DNA of 64,000 nt from Barnesiella propionica (lineage in GTDB: Bacteria; Bacteroidota; Bacteroidia; Bacteroidales; Barnesiellaceae). The stretch covers positions 248,001 to 312,000 of the forward strand of contig NZ_JAOQJK010000004.1 of NCBI RefSeq assembly GCF_025567045.1, in the 5' to 3' direction. The notes beneath the pieces are model-generated. The model worked only from the letters and a program-made list of their open reading frames with translations. It was not told where the DNA came from and did not search any database. A program made the position numbers and the translations under genes. Each line of letters opens with the position of its first letter. The stretch's first letter is position 1. Positions 46,320 through 57,456 of the stretch are shown in pieces.

Positions 46320-46565
46320 TTAGGCTCTGGGGCGAGCTTCTTTGATCACCAAAGTGCGACCGGCGAATTCTTTACCGGCTAATTCATCAATGGCGCGTTT
46401 AGCAGCTTCGTCATCAGGCATTTCGGCAAATGCGAATCCTTTCGAGCGACCGGTTTCACGATCAGTGATAATTTTTACTGATTCAACAGCACCGAATGCT
46501 TCTAAAGCATCGTGAAGCTCATTTTCTTTAACCCCATAGCTGAGGTTACCAATGTAAATGTTCAT
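46320..46565 (-). CDS. RRM-domain RNA-binding protein
   Basis: The 81-residue protein is a single RRM. RNP2 is MNIYIGNLSY and RNP1 is GRSKGFAFAEM, with the expected aromatic residues for RNA stacking. The tail is short (KEARPRA). Small single-RRM proteins are abundant in Bacteroidota, where Hfq is missing, and are thought to act as global RNA-binding proteins. The upstream in-frame Met at 46604 lacks homology to the family, so 46565 is chosen. The gene is single, with a leader of over 100 bases that may be regulatory. Confidence 0.93.
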   Translation of the reverse strand: MNIYIGNLSYGVKENELHDALEAFGAVESVKIITDRETGRSKGFAFAEMPDDEAAKRAIDELAGKEFAGRTLVIKEARPRA

Positions 46566-46842
46566 AAGAAAAAAGTAAGTTAGTAAAACAATTTGTGAAA
46601 ACAAATAGGTTTCCTATGAACTTAGAGAGAGGAAAATTTCTCCCGAATGCTCGGGATAGAAGTGCATCTTTTGTATAAGTGCAGTATAAACCTATATGTA
46701 AGCGTTGCAAATAAACGCATAAAATTTGGATATGCAACAATTTTTTTCTTGTTTTTTTATCTATAGGTTTAAAAAAAAGAAGGAGAGGACTTAAGTCTCT
46801 CTCCTGTAATTCTCTATGTATATTGTTTATGAGGTCCTGGAG

Positions 46843-48024
46843 TTATTTTATACCAGTTTTTCCTCCTTTTATTCCTTTTCCCATATTAAATATATTCTGG
46901 TCGTAACTTACTGTTTTGAGTGCCGATTCCCGTTTCCGTTTTAGAGCAAGGTTTACCAGCTTGTCCATGAGTTCGTCAAATCTTATTCCGCTGGCTTCCC
47001 ACAGATAAAATGAAAGAGAACCGGGTATTGTATTTATTTCATTTACGTATATTGTGTTGGTGTTCCGGTCTACGATAAAATCTATTCTGGATACTCCGTG
47101 ACATGATAGTACCCGGAATGTTTCACCTGCAAGGAACTGAATACGTTGCGTATCTTCGGCACTGAGGTCGGCAGGTATTCTTTTTTGTGAAGCCTGCATT
47201 CCTTTAGAAGATTTAGTTCCTCCCATATATTTATCTTCATAAGAAAGAATGTCTCCGCTTTTTATAGGTTCTTCGCATACCGAGGAAATATAATCGTCAC
47301 AATCCCCAAGTACCGAGCAATTGATCTCTTTTAAGTCTTCCACCATATCCTCTACGATAATTCGGGTGGAATATTTTTCGGCTGTCTCTATTTTCTCTAT
47401 CAGTTCTTCCCGGTTGTCTGCATGTGAAATCCCGACGCTTGAACCAAGATTTGCCGGTTTTACGATAACAGGATAACCTATTTTTTTCTCTATCTCACGG
47501 ATTAACATATCCCTTTGAGTAAACCATTGTTTGTCGGTGAACCATACATAGTCAACGATCGGGATACTACATTTTTCCATAATCATTTTCATCGTAATCT
47601 TGTCCATACCATTCGCCGAAGAGAGAGTATTGCAGCCGGCATAAGGTATGCCTATGGTTTCCAGTACGCCTTCAAAAATGCCGTCCTCTCCGTTAGAACC
47701 ATGTAATACGGGAATGACGACATCTAAAGTTGTCAGTATTCCGTTTCCGAATAAAGTTTTCCGTTTTTTATATATATTGTAATCTCCGAATGCAGGTATC
47801 ATATATACCTCTTCGCACATTTTTTGCAGAGCATTCATATCCTTATAGTTCTTCACATCGAGCAACGCCGATCCGCTAAACCATTTTCCTTGTTTGGTAA
47901 TGTATATGGGCGTGATGTCGTATTTGTCCTTGTTGAATGCGTTTATGGCTTGTAAGGCCGATATGACGGATATTTCATGTTCTGTGGAACGTCCGCCGAA
48001 AAAAACGCCGATTCTAGTCTTCAT
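46843..48024 (-). CDS. ddl: D-alanine-D-alanine ligase-like ATP-grasp enzyme
   Basis: The 393-residue protein has the Ddl sequence pattern: GVFFGGRSTEHEISVISALQ at the start, VIPVLHGSNGEDG, ATP-grasp IVKPANLGSSVGIS and the metal site INEINTIPGSLSFYLW (given in part). It is longer than most Ddl proteins. The EINTIPGSLSFYLWE end resembles the Gram-positive/VanG-like branch more than the standard Bacteroidales form; this is a judgement by eye. It lies behind a MurF-like ligase and a hydrolase, so it probably makes a dipeptide for that ligase. Product could be D-Ala-D-Ala or a variant. Confidence 0.85.
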   Translation of the reverse strand: MKTRIGVFFGGRSTEHEISVISALQAINAFNKDKYDITPIYITKQGKWFSGSALLDVKNYKDMNALQKMCEEVYMIPAFGDYNIYKKRKTLFGNGILTTLDVVIPVLHGSNGEDGIFEGVLETIGIPYAGCNTLSSANGMDKITMKMIMEKCSIPIVDYVWFTDKQWFTQRDMLIREIEKKIGYPVIVKPANLGSSVGISHADNREELIEKIETAEKYSTRIIVEDMVEDLKEINCSVLGDCDDYISSVCEEPIKSGDILSYEDKYMGGTKSSKGMQASQKRIPADLSAEDTQRIQFLAGETFRVLSCHGVSRIDFIVDRNTNTIYVNEINTIPGSLSFYLWEASGIRFDELMDKLVNLALKRKRESALKTVSYDQNIFNMGKGIKGGKTGIK

Positions 48025-48050
48025 TTCGTATCTTTTGTTTTATTGAGGTT

Positions 48051-49613
48051 TTATTTAAATGTATCGGGGAGATCGTTTTCGTATAAAACTACGTCCCCTC
48101 TTTCAGCTATTTGTTGCAAATGTGATTGGGCGTCGTTGAATGTGTGCGCCAAAAATATTTTATTTTCTTGCATACCGGCTTCTTGCATACCGGCCAGTAT
48201 CGCTCCCTGATTATAGGTCCCGACGATTATAGCATAATCGCAGGATTCTGCTATTTGTTTACCGAACCGGTGATTATAGAATTCTTGTTTTTCTCCTAAT
48301 TCTATCATTCCCGGCGTAATGATGATTCGTTTGCCGGTCGTTATTCGTTTCAATACATCCAGGGCCATCTTAGAACCGTCGGGGTTGGAGTTGAATGCAT
48401 CGTCGATAATAGATATACCTCCGGGCGTACGTTTCATATTCAATCTGTGCTCAACTTGTTCTATACGGCTGACACCGTATTTTATGGCATTTTCAGGAAC
48501 ATCCAGATAACGGGCAGTAATAACGGCTGCCATTAAATTCGATATATTACAATCTCCTATGAGTTTTGTGGACAAATTCAGTCGTTCTCCTCCTCCCACT
48601 ATCGTAAAATGAGTTTCGTCAGTACCATATTCGATATTTTCCACATAGTAATCCGTTTCTTTGTCGTTGAGAGAGTATCGTTTTATTTGTACGTTCTTGA
48701 CCGGGCGGTTCGCAATATGTTCGAAATCGTTATTGATAATCCCCAACCCGTGAGCCGGTAAAGAGTCTATCAATTCAAATTTTGTCCGTTGCACGTTCTG
48801 TATGTTTTTGAACGATTCCAGATGTTGTTCTCCTACAGCAGTCACTATCCCTATCGAAGGCTGTACCAAATCGCATATTTCTTTGATATCCCCGATCTGT
48901 TTTGCTCCCATCTCTACAATAAAAACATTGTGGAAAGGTTTTAATTGTTCCCTTATAGTCCTTATAACCCCTAATGTCGTATTATAACTGCCGGGGGTCA
49001 TAAGTACATTGAATTGTTCCGCCAATATCCTGTATAAATAATGTTTGGTACTGGTCTTTCCGTAGCTCCCGGTTATTCCTATGATCATCAGACCGGGCAT
49101 TTCCTGTAAGATACGTTTGGCGTCGTTATAATAACGTCGGTTAATCGCTTTTTCCATCGGAGCTGTGACAATAGTTGCAAGGATTATAATAGCATAAGAA
49201 ATAACTATCATGAGCATCAGGCAATTGAGGCTCATATATAAGTTGAATGTTGATATATATACAATTGTCGGCAGGGTATAAGCAAGGATAAGCGATGTAA
49301 TATATAGCCTGGTGGCACGTTTGGTAAATACCAGAGGTTTTTTATACTTCTTCCTGTATTCCGTGTATATACGGATAAGAGCGTACAAGATCACTACCGA
49401 TACCATTACCCAATGGGTGAAAGGTGTATTTAGTAAAAATAATACGAGGATGTCGACCAAACGTCGTTCCGTATTGAACGAATTTAATACCCATTTCCAA
49501 TAACGTTCTATGCGGTAGGAATTTTGTTGCAACATTTGCAATTCGTACTTTAACGCAAAAGCACAATAAATAGCCAGCAGTACAATGGCGGGAATTAAAA
49601 GGAATTGTTCCAT
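48051..49613 (-). CDS. Membrane-anchored MurF-like ligase
   Basis: The 520-residue protein starts with about four membrane helices (about 4-22, 55-82, 102-120, 126-150). A Mur ligase follows, with P-loop GITGSYGKTST (Lys186), NTTLGVIRTIREQL, VEMGAKQIGDIKEI and SIIDDAFNSNPDG, as in MurF. MurF joins D-Ala-D-Ala to the UDP-MurNAc tripeptide, but ordinary MurF is soluble and lies in the dcw cluster. The gene starts three bases after the hydrolase stop and precedes the Ddl-like gene by 26 bases. A 15-base tandem repeat near the C-terminus adds five residues. Confidence 0.85.
   Translation of the reverse strand: MEQFLLIPAIVLLAIYCAFALKYELQMLQQNSYRIERYWKWVLNSFNTERRLVDILVLFLLNTPFTHWVMVSVVILYALIRIYTEYRKKYKKPLVFTKRATRLYITSLILAYTLPTIVYISTFNLYMSLNCLMLMIVISYAIIILATIVTAPMEKAINRRYYNDAKRILQEMPGLMIIGITGSYGKTSTKHYLYRILAEQFNVLMTPGSYNTTLGVIRTIREQLKPFHNVFIVEMGAKQIGDIKEICDLVQPSIGIVTAVGEQHLESFKNIQNVQRTKFELIDSLPAHGLGIINNDFEHIANRPVKNVQIKRYSLNDKETDYYVENIEYGTDETHFTIVGGGERLNLSTKLIGDCNISNLMAAVITARYLDVPENAIKYGVSRIEQVEHRLNMKRTPGGISIIDDAFNSNPDGSKMALDVLKRITTGKRIIITPGMIELGEKQEFYNHRFGKQIAESCDYAIIVGTYNQGAILAGMQEAGMQENKIFLAHTFNDAQSHLQQIAERGDVVLYENDLPDTFK
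48166..48195. repeat. 15-base tandem duplication inside the MurF-like gene
   Basis: Two copies of tcttgcataccggc followed by t or c lie side by side in frame. They give AGMQE repeated as AGMQEAGMQE in the protein, so reading is not broken. Confidence 0.8.
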
Positions 49614-49616
49614 GTT

Positions 49617-50393
49617 TTATTTTTTAATTCGGTCTTTCTCCAAAAAGTTATTAAGAATGATATTAAAATCGCGAGGAGCATCTAAAAAACTATAATGTCC
49701 GGCGTTATCGAAAATCACCAGACCTGCATCCGGAATAAGCTTTTCCATGAGCTTGGCGTCTTTTAGGGGTGTTGCCGTATCGTTTTTTCCCCACATAAGC
49801 AGAACCGGGCATTTGATAGAAGACAACACCGGAGTGAGATCTTCATTTACTATTTTAGTAAATATATTGCGCATCATACCAGATAAGGCATTATAATCGG
49901 ATGAACCTGCCTTACGCCGGTACATCTCTATTTTTTCTTCTGCTTTCTTTTTTCCGATGAGGAACGGTAACAGGTGTTTGTATGTTTTAAACGAATAAAT
50001 TTTGATATAATATTTAAGAGGCCGTTTAGGTTTAATTCCTGCCGCATCTACCAGGATCGCTTTACGTACCCGCTTCCTCGAAGAATATAATATCGTAACG
50101 CGTCCTCCGAAAGAATGGCCTAATAAGATAGGATCGGTTATGTTTTGATAATCAATAAACTCTTCCAATAATCGTGTATATTCTTCAATGCCCCATATCT
50201 CTTTCGGTATACTGCTGCCTCCGAAACCTGGAAAATCTATATTATATACTTTAAAGTAGGGGGCAAGACTCGTTTCTATGGATTGCAGTGTGTTCATATT
50301 ACAACCCCATCCATGCAGGAGAATGACCGGCTGTCCTTCACCTGTTACCCGGTATTGTAAATCTACATTGTGAATATGGATTTTTTCAATCAT
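49617..50393 (-). CDS. Alpha/beta hydrolase
   Basis: The 258-residue cytoplasmic hydrolase has the oxyanion motif LLHGWGCNM, the nucleophile elbow LGHSFGGR (Ser near 94), an acid in LLMWGKNDTATP and catalytic His in DNAGHYSFLD. It resembles the broad esterase/BioH-like group, so the substrate is open. It is the first gene of a three-gene unit with MurF-like and Ddl-like ligases and may act on cell-wall precursors or D-amino-acid esters. That role is inferred from context only. Confidence 0.9.
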   Translation of the reverse strand: MIEKIHIHNVDLQYRVTGEGQPVILLHGWGCNMNTLQSIETSLAPYFKVYNIDFPGFGGSSIPKEIWGIEEYTRLLEEFIDYQNITDPILLGHSFGGRVTILYSSRKRVRKAILVDAAGIKPKRPLKYYIKIYSFKTYKHLLPFLIGKKKAEEKIEMYRRKAGSSDYNALSGMMRNIFTKIVNEDLTPVLSSIKCPVLLMWGKNDTATPLKDAKLMEKLIPDAGLVIFDNAGHYSFLDAPRDFNIILNNFLEKDRIKK

Positions 50394-50416
50394 TTCCTCA
50401 TCTTATAATCAACTTA

Positions 50417-50424
50417 CAAACTTA
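50417..50424 (-). promoter_or_regulatory. -7 box of the hydrolase/murF/ddl unit
   Basis: Minus-strand TAAGTTTG, 24 bases before the hydrolase start codon. Confidence 0.5.
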
Positions 50425-50582
50425 CATAAAAATCATGAAATATAGACCTGTCCGGTGAAAATTAAGATAAAAGAAAAATTATGAGTACCGGGATATGTTT
50501 TCATTAACTTTTAATCTGAGTCTTTAATCTTTTTCACGCATTAAAATGTATAAGTCTCGTTATGATTTAAGGATGAAAAATG

Positions 50583-50590
50583 TATCTTTG
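50583..50590 (+). promoter_or_regulatory. -7 box for ligA
   Basis: TATCTTTG, an exact TAnnTTTG match, 30 bases before the ligA start. Confidence 0.55.
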
Positions 50591-50616
50591 CATTATTACT
50601 ATTATAGATTAGGTGA

Positions 50617-52644
<2,028 letters not shown>

Positions 52645-52658
52645 ATATATAAGTTGTT

Positions 52659-53201
52659 ATGTGGGAAAGTTTGGCTAAACGTAAAATCAGAAAAGAATGG
52701 AACCGGATGGTTCCGTGTGGTCATCGGTTTGTGTCTTATGATGAGGCTTCCAGCCTGCTTGTGCTGGTTCATGGAAATGCGACAGCCGAACTTATGCCGC
52801 TATTGAATGAATTGTACGAGGATGGTAAGCGAATCACCCTTGTAGTGTATCATCCCCGGCCTGATTTTGTGACCGGTCATTTGCCTGTAATGCGTTCTTT
52901 GATGATGACTTCAAAGGAATTGAACAGGTTGCGTAATTGTCCGGCTCCTGCTTTTTTGAAAAAATTTGAAGAAATAGATACCTCTCCAGTCCTTTTGGAC
53001 CTTACGGTCAGTATCGTATGTCCTCTTTTATATCTTGTTATAAATTCTTCGGCATGTTGCAAGATGGGATTAAGGAAACCGGATTATATTGAGCCCTATG
53101 ATTTTATGATTCAGGAGAATAAAAACATCACATCGTTAGAACTTTTTCAGAATTTACTTTTTTATTGGAGGAAAATTGGCGTCAAAAATAATAATTTATA
53201 A
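52659..53201 (+). CDS. Conserved DUF6913-like protein
   Basis: The 180-residue protein matches a Bacteroidales family of unknown role usually found between ligA and dapA. Features are a basic N-terminus (LAKRKIRKEWNRM), LLVLVHGNATAELMPLLNEL, the CPLLYLVINSSACCKMG segment and the end DFMIQENKNITSLELFQN. It lacks a signal peptide and appears cytoplasmic. It sits 14 bases after ligA and 33 before dapA, so it is likely co-transcribed with both. Confidence 0.8.
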   Translation: MWESLAKRKIRKEWNRMVPCGHRFVSYDEASSLLVLVHGNATAELMPLLNELYEDGKRITLVVYHPRPDFVTGHLPVMRSLMMTSKELNRLRNCPAPAFLKKFEEIDTSPVLLDLTVSIVCPLLYLVINSSACCKMGLRKPDYIEPYDFMIQENKNITSLELFQNLLFYWRKIGVKNNNL

Positions 53202-53234
53202 CTTTGTAAACCTATAGTTAGGCAAAAAAGATTT

Positions 53235-54128
53235 ATGGCACGAATAAATTTAAGCGGTATGGGGGTCGCCTTGATCACTCCTTTTAGAAGTGATGAATCG
53301 GTGGATTTTTCGGCCTTATCACGGCTTATTGAATATCAGATACAGAACGGAACCGACTATTTTGTAGTGTTGGGCACTACGGCCGAAACACCTACGCTTA
53401 GCGAAGAGGAGAAGACGGCAATAAAGTCTTTTGTGGTTGAACGCGTGAACGGACGTGTTCCTCTCGTTTTGGGTTTAGGGGGCAATAATACAAGAGGAAT
53501 AGTAAGTCATCTTGAACATGATGATTTTACCGGTATCGATGCGATCTTGTCTGTAGTCCCTTATTACAATAAGCCTTCTCAGGAGGGGATGTATCAGCAT
53601 TATAAAGCTATTGCAGGAAGTACTCGCCTGCCGGTCATATTGTATAATGTGCCGGGACGTACGGGGGTGAATATGACGGCTGAAACTACCTTGAGGCTCG
53701 CACGCGATTTCGACAATATCATTGCCATAAAAGAAGCATCGGGCAATATTACCCAGATGGATGAGATTATAAAGAATAAACCGTCCGATTTTGATGTGAT
53801 TTCCGGCGACGACGGAATAACTTTTCCTTTGATAACTTTAGGGGCTGTAGGTGTTATTTCGGTGATAGGAAATGCTTTCCCTAAAGAATTCAGCAAAATG
53901 GTACGTTTGGCATTGAATGGTGATTTTGCCAATTCACTGCTTATTCATCATAAATTTACCGAGTTATTCAGCCTTTTGTTCGTGGACGGTAACCCTGCCG
54001 GAGTGAAATGTTTGCTGAATGCTATGGGGTATATTGAGAATCAGCTTCGTTTGCCTTTGGTTCCTACCCGAATTACTACGTATGAAAAGATCAGAACTGT
54101 TCTGCAGAGTTTACATTATATCCCTTGA
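53235..54128 (+). CDS. dapA: 4-hydroxy-tetrahydrodipicolinate synthase
   Basis: The 297-residue TIM-barrel enzyme condenses pyruvate with aspartate semialdehyde in lysine and diaminopimelate synthesis. Signatures are GMGVALITPF, LGTTAETPTLSEEE, the tyrosine in ILYNVPGRTGVN, and Schiff-base Lys166 in IAIKEASGN. GDDGITFPLITLGAVGVISV closes the active site (cited in part). Length is normal. It feeds the peptidoglycan stem peptide used by the MurE/MurF pathway. Confidence 0.97.
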   Translation: MARINLSGMGVALITPFRSDESVDFSALSRLIEYQIQNGTDYFVVLGTTAETPTLSEEEKTAIKSFVVERVNGRVPLVLGLGGNNTRGIVSHLEHDDFTGIDAILSVVPYYNKPSQEGMYQHYKAIAGSTRLPVILYNVPGRTGVNMTAETTLRLARDFDNIIAIKEASGNITQMDEIIKNKPSDFDVISGDDGITFPLITLGAVGVISVIGNAFPKEFSKMVRLALNGDFANSLLIHHKFTELFSLLFVDGNPAGVKCLLNAMGYIENQLRLPLVPTRITTYEKIRTVLQSLHYIP

Positions 54129-54151
54129 TGAGCTTGATATAAAAAGAACGT

Positions 54152-54183
54152 AGGCGGGGAGTCATTCATTGCTCGTTCCGCCT
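54152..54183. terminator. Weak terminator between dapA and queF
   Basis: A 6-bp aggcgg/ccgcct stem extended by G-T pairs lies between the convergent genes. Its T-tail is weak. Confidence 0.4.
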
Positions 54184-54189
54184 GTCTTA

Positions 54190-54636
54190 TTAATGACGGT
54201 TGATCAATCTTTGTTTTGCCATTTCGGCAAAAGGAGTATCTGGTCGTCCGTAGTTGCAGTATGGATAAATACTGATTCCTCCTCTTGGAGTGAAAAATCC
54301 TGTGACCTCGATATATTTCGGATCCATGAGTTTGATAAGGTCTTTCATAATAAGATTTACGCAGTCCTCATGAAAGCCGCCATGGTTACGAAAGCTGAAC
54401 AAATATAATTTAAGACTTTTACTTTCCACCATCCGTATGCCAGGTATATAATCTATTTGTATGGTTGCGAAATCAGGCTGACCGGTAATAGGACATAGGC
54501 TGGTAAATTCGGGACAATTGAAGCGTACCCAGTAATCCATTTCGGGATGTTTATTGGTGAAGGTCTCCAATACTTCCGGGGCGTAATCTTGTTTATACTC
54601 TGTTTTCTTTCCCAGCAGTGACAATTCTTTTTCCAT
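54190..54636 (-). CDS. queF: preQ0 reductase QueF
   Basis: The 148-residue enzyme reduces 7-cyano-7-deazaguanine to preQ1 with NADPH in queuosine synthesis. The type I (short) form is indicated by length, by catalytic Cys48 in [14 protein letters not shown] (Asp55), and by the substrate motif [17 protein letters not shown]. It follows the precursor transporter gene by 21 bases on the same strand, so the two form a unit for import and conversion of queuosine precursors. Confidence 0.97.
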   Translation of the reverse strand: MEKELSLLGKKTEYKQDYAPEVLETFTNKHPEMDYWVRFNCPEFTSLCPITGQPDFATIQIDYIPGIRMVESKSLKLYLFSFRNHGGFHEDCVNLIMKDLIKLMDPKYIEVTGFFTPRGGISIYPYCNYGRPDTPFAEMAKQRLINRH

Positions 54637-54657
54637 TTTTTTATTTTGAGTTATTAA

Positions 54658-55338
54658 TCAGACGTCTTTTATTTTTAATATGTTGTAAGAAATTCGGTTG
54701 TCATATACATCGCTCTTGTCGATACGTTTTACATAACGTACAATCCGTATGGTAACAGGCAGGATAATGATTTCGTAAACGGTTTTCAGGCAGGCTTGTG
54801 TAACGATAAGAATAAGCAGGTCGTTTATTGGAATTACTCCGGCGAATGCTACCGGAAAGAAAATCATGGAATCTGCGCTTTCTCCGATTATGGTGGAGAC
54901 TATTGCCCTCAGGGAAAATCTTTTTCCTTTGCTGGCGACTTTCATTTTACTCATAACCCAGGCGTTTAGGAAAGAGCCCGCCAGAAATGCAATGAAACTG
55001 GCAAAAAGAATACGGGGGGTAGAACCGAAAATGGTACGGAATGCATCCTGGTGTTCCCAGAAACCCGCCGGAGGGAGGATAATCGCCAGTTGAATGAAAA
55101 TGACGGCGAGCAGGTTCATTAAGAATCCGGTCCATATAATAAAACGAGCTTTGCGGAATCCCCATACTTCGGCAATGCAGTCGTTAATAATATAAGAAAC
55201 AGGGAAAACAATGAGGCCGGCGGTAGCCGTAATGCTGCCTAACTGAATCATTTTTACTTCCAGTATATTGGAAATAATTAGGCAAACACAGAAAAGAACG
55301 CCCATCATTACGAAGGGCAGGCTGAAGGTTTGTTTCAT
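54658..55338 (-). CDS. Queuosine precursor transporter (YhhQ-like)
   Basis: The 226-residue protein has six membrane helices and belongs to the VUT/YhhQ family of preQ0/preQ1 importers. Recognisable parts are GVLFCVCLIISNILEVKM, IVFPVSYIINDCIAEVWGF and IGESADSMIFFPVAFAG. It should bring deazaguanine bases through the inner membrane. The paired queF gene reduces the imported base. A short hairpin lies in its leader at 55374. Confidence 0.93.
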   Translation of the reverse strand: MKQTFSLPFVMMGVLFCVCLIISNILEVKMIQLGSITATAGLIVFPVSYIINDCIAEVWGFRKARFIIWTGFLMNLLAVIFIQLAIILPPAGFWEHQDAFRTIFGSTPRILFASFIAFLAGSFLNAWVMSKMKVASKGKRFSLRAIVSTIIGESADSMIFFPVAFAGVIPINDLLILIVTQACLKTVYEIIILPVTIRIVRYVKRIDKSDVYDNRISYNILKIKDV

Positions 55339-55373
55339 GTCGTCTTGTTTTTTACGTGGTACTCAAGCACACG

Positions 55374-55398
55374 GAAAGTTGCTGTGAAAGCAACTTTC
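55374..55398 (-). promoter_or_regulatory. Leader hairpin before queuosine transporter
   Basis: A 10-bp perfect stem (55374-55383 with 55389-55398) with loop gtgaa lies 36-60 bases upstream of the transporter start. It does not match the known preQ1 riboswitch classes by eye. It could be an attenuator or a 5'-end hairpin. Confidence 0.4.
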
Positions 55399-55478
55399 GG
55401 GTTAAACAATTATATTATTTCACATGGCAAAGATACGACTATTTTGCTGATTTGCAACTGTGTTCTTGAGGAAGAGCC

Positions 55479-56747
55479 TCAAACCGTTTTTTTGCTTACC
55501 AAAACCTTGTCAATTCTGGCTCCGTCCATATCAACGATTTCGAAGGTAAAATCTTTCCAGATAAGTTTTTCTCCTGCATGGGGAATATGTTCCAGAATAT
55601 CCAGAATTAAACCGCTTAGCGTGTTGTATTCATATTCGGGGTAACAGTCGGTTATATCGAAATGATCGAGAAAGTCATAAAAAGGATACTGGCCGTCTAT
55701 GAGACATGAGCCGTCTTCCCTTATGACTATGTCCGACTCGTCTCCTGCCGGTAGCATTCCCATAAGGGCATCCATTATATTTCCTAATGTCACGATACCT
55801 TCTATTCCTCCGAATTCGTTGGTAACGAGCCCGTAACGAAAGTTTCCCGTACGTAAACGTTCCATAGCGGCATATACGCTCATGTTTTCGGGAAGGAAAT
55901 GAGGCGGAGTGATTATTGTGCGGATATTGAAATTTTTATCATCCAGTTTCCCGAATAATTCTTTTAAAGAAACCACTCCTATCAGATGGTCCAGGCTTTC
56001 CCCGTCACAGACGGGATATACGGCGTGAAGTTCCTGGATAATCTTTTCTTTAATGGTTGCGTTATCCTCACGTATATTTAATCTTATCAATTCGCTGCGA
56101 TGTGTCATAACCGACGATATATCCCTGTCGCCCAAGTTAAATACGCGTTCTACAATGTCTTGTTCTACTTCCTGCACCGCACCCCCTTCTGTTCCTTCCC
56201 GTACGATGGCTTTAATTTCGTCTTCCGTAACCGGTTCTTTCTTATCCGCAATTCCCAGCAAGCGTGATACGAGAGATGTGCTCCGGCTTAACAGCCAGAC
56301 AAATGGAGCAGCGATATGCGATATCCAGGTCATGGGACGGGAAACCAATAGGGCAACCGATTCCGATGCCACCATTCCTATTCGTTTAGGAACCAGTTCT
56401 CCGATAATGAGGGTAAGATATGTCACGATTATAACGATGATCGTTTTGGAGGCCGTAAGGGCATAAGGTTCCAATAAGGGTATTTCTTTTAAAACGGCGG
56501 CAAGGTCGCCCGCCAATGATTCACCGGAATACAAACCCGTTAGAATACCGATAAGAGTGATTCCTATTTGCACGGTAGAGAGGAAACGGTCAGGTTCCTG
56601 AGATAGTTTCAATGCAGAGCGGGCTGCTTTGTTTCCTTTTCGTGCACTATTTTCGAGTTTGACTTTTCGCGCCGAAACTAACGCAATTTCGGACATAGAG
56701 AGTAGTCCGTTGCATAAAATGAGAAGAACAATAATTAGAATTTCCAT
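55479..56747 (-). CDS. CNNM/CBS/CorC-type membrane protein
   Basis: The 422-residue protein has a CNNM/DUF21 transmembrane domain (about 1-170, with NGLLSMSEIALVSARKVKLE and TLIIGELVPKRIG). Two CBS domains (about 205-330, SSVMTHRSELIRLNI and ITPPHFLPENMS) and a C-terminal CorC_HlyC domain (about 340-418) follow. The family is called hemolysin-like but acts in magnesium or other divalent cation export. A relation to gliding protein GldE is possible but not shown. The gene stands alone. Confidence 0.93.
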   Translation of the reverse strand: MEILIIVLLILCNGLLSMSEIALVSARKVKLENSARKGNKAARSALKLSQEPDRFLSTVQIGITLIGILTGLYSGESLAGDLAAVLKEIPLLEPYALTASKTIIVIIVTYLTLIIGELVPKRIGMVASESVALLVSRPMTWISHIAAPFVWLLSRSTSLVSRLLGIADKKEPVTEDEIKAIVREGTEGGAVQEVEQDIVERVFNLGDRDISSVMTHRSELIRLNIREDNATIKEKIIQELHAVYPVCDGESLDHLIGVVSLKELFGKLDDKNFNIRTIITPPHFLPENMSVYAAMERLRTGNFRYGLVTNEFGGIEGIVTLGNIMDALMGMLPAGDESDIVIREDGSCLIDGQYPFYDFLDHFDITDCYPEYEYNTLSGLILDILEHIPHAGEKLIWKDFTFEIVDMDGARIDKVLVSKKTV

Positions 56748-57048
56748 AAATTCCGGTTATCCATTGATATAAAAACGAAAATACGATAAATAATGCAAAT
56801 TGACCTCATCATATCTTATAATTTAACATGGTTTCAGTAAAAGTTTGTGATTCGGCAGGGATGAAAAAATGATTTGGTTCCGTCTAAAAAAAGAATATTT
56901 GAAATATATGTTGAAGAACAGAAAAAAATATATTCATAATTTTTTGAGTTCTTCATCTATTTTTTTTATTTTTGAACAAGTGAAGAATGTTTGTGTTGCT
57001 CAATTATCTGTGGAGTTATAAAATGTGACGTTTATGAAAGTGAATGCT

Positions 57049-57456
57049 ATGAAGAACAATTTTTTGATTCCCATACTTTGTATCGTTGCGGCTATGGCTT
57101 GTGCGGGATGCCGGAGTGTGGAAGATCCCGGTTTTTCAGTATATTATAATAAGGATATAATGAATAATCCAGCCAAAGCGGAACTTTGGCTGGTACAATA
57201 TATACAAGGTAACCTGACAGAATGTAAAAGCCGTGTCGACTTATATGAGTGGAATGGAGAGGAATATTATTACGTTTATCATGAATCTGGTGAAAATAGT
57301 TTTTCATATCCTACCGCTATTTACCGGAAAGACGGTAGTATTTATGTTTATGCCGGAGATTCTTTAACAGTAGAATCCGGAGATGAGGCTACCTGTTTCA
57401 TGAGGGAGGCGGTGAAAAAGGCCACTTTATTTGAGAATAAACCTTGTGAAAGGTAA
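57049..57456 (+). CDS. Small lipoprotein of unknown function
   Basis: From the Met at 57049 the 135-residue protein has a lipoprotein signal (LIPILCIVAAMACAGC). An unrecognised domain of about 110 residues follows, with acidic and aromatic stretches (LYEWNGEEYYYVYHESGE, AIYRKDGSIYVYAGDS). The pattern is that of small beta-rich envelope lipoproteins common in Bacteroidales. The in-frame Met at 57025 gives a less likely signal. No operon partner is visible. Confidence 0.75.
   Translation: MKNNFLIPILCIVAAMACAGCRSVEDPGFSVYYNKDIMNNPAKAELWLVQYIQGNLTECKSRVDLYEWNGEEYYYVYHESGENSFSYPTAIYRKDGSIYVYAGDSLTVESGDEATCFMREAVKKATLFENKPCER

Noticed and set aside
55339..55440. preQ1 riboswitch before the queuosine transporter
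   Set aside because: The sequence lacks the class I A-rich tail and class II pseudoknot pattern as far as can be read by eye; only a plain hairpin is supported.
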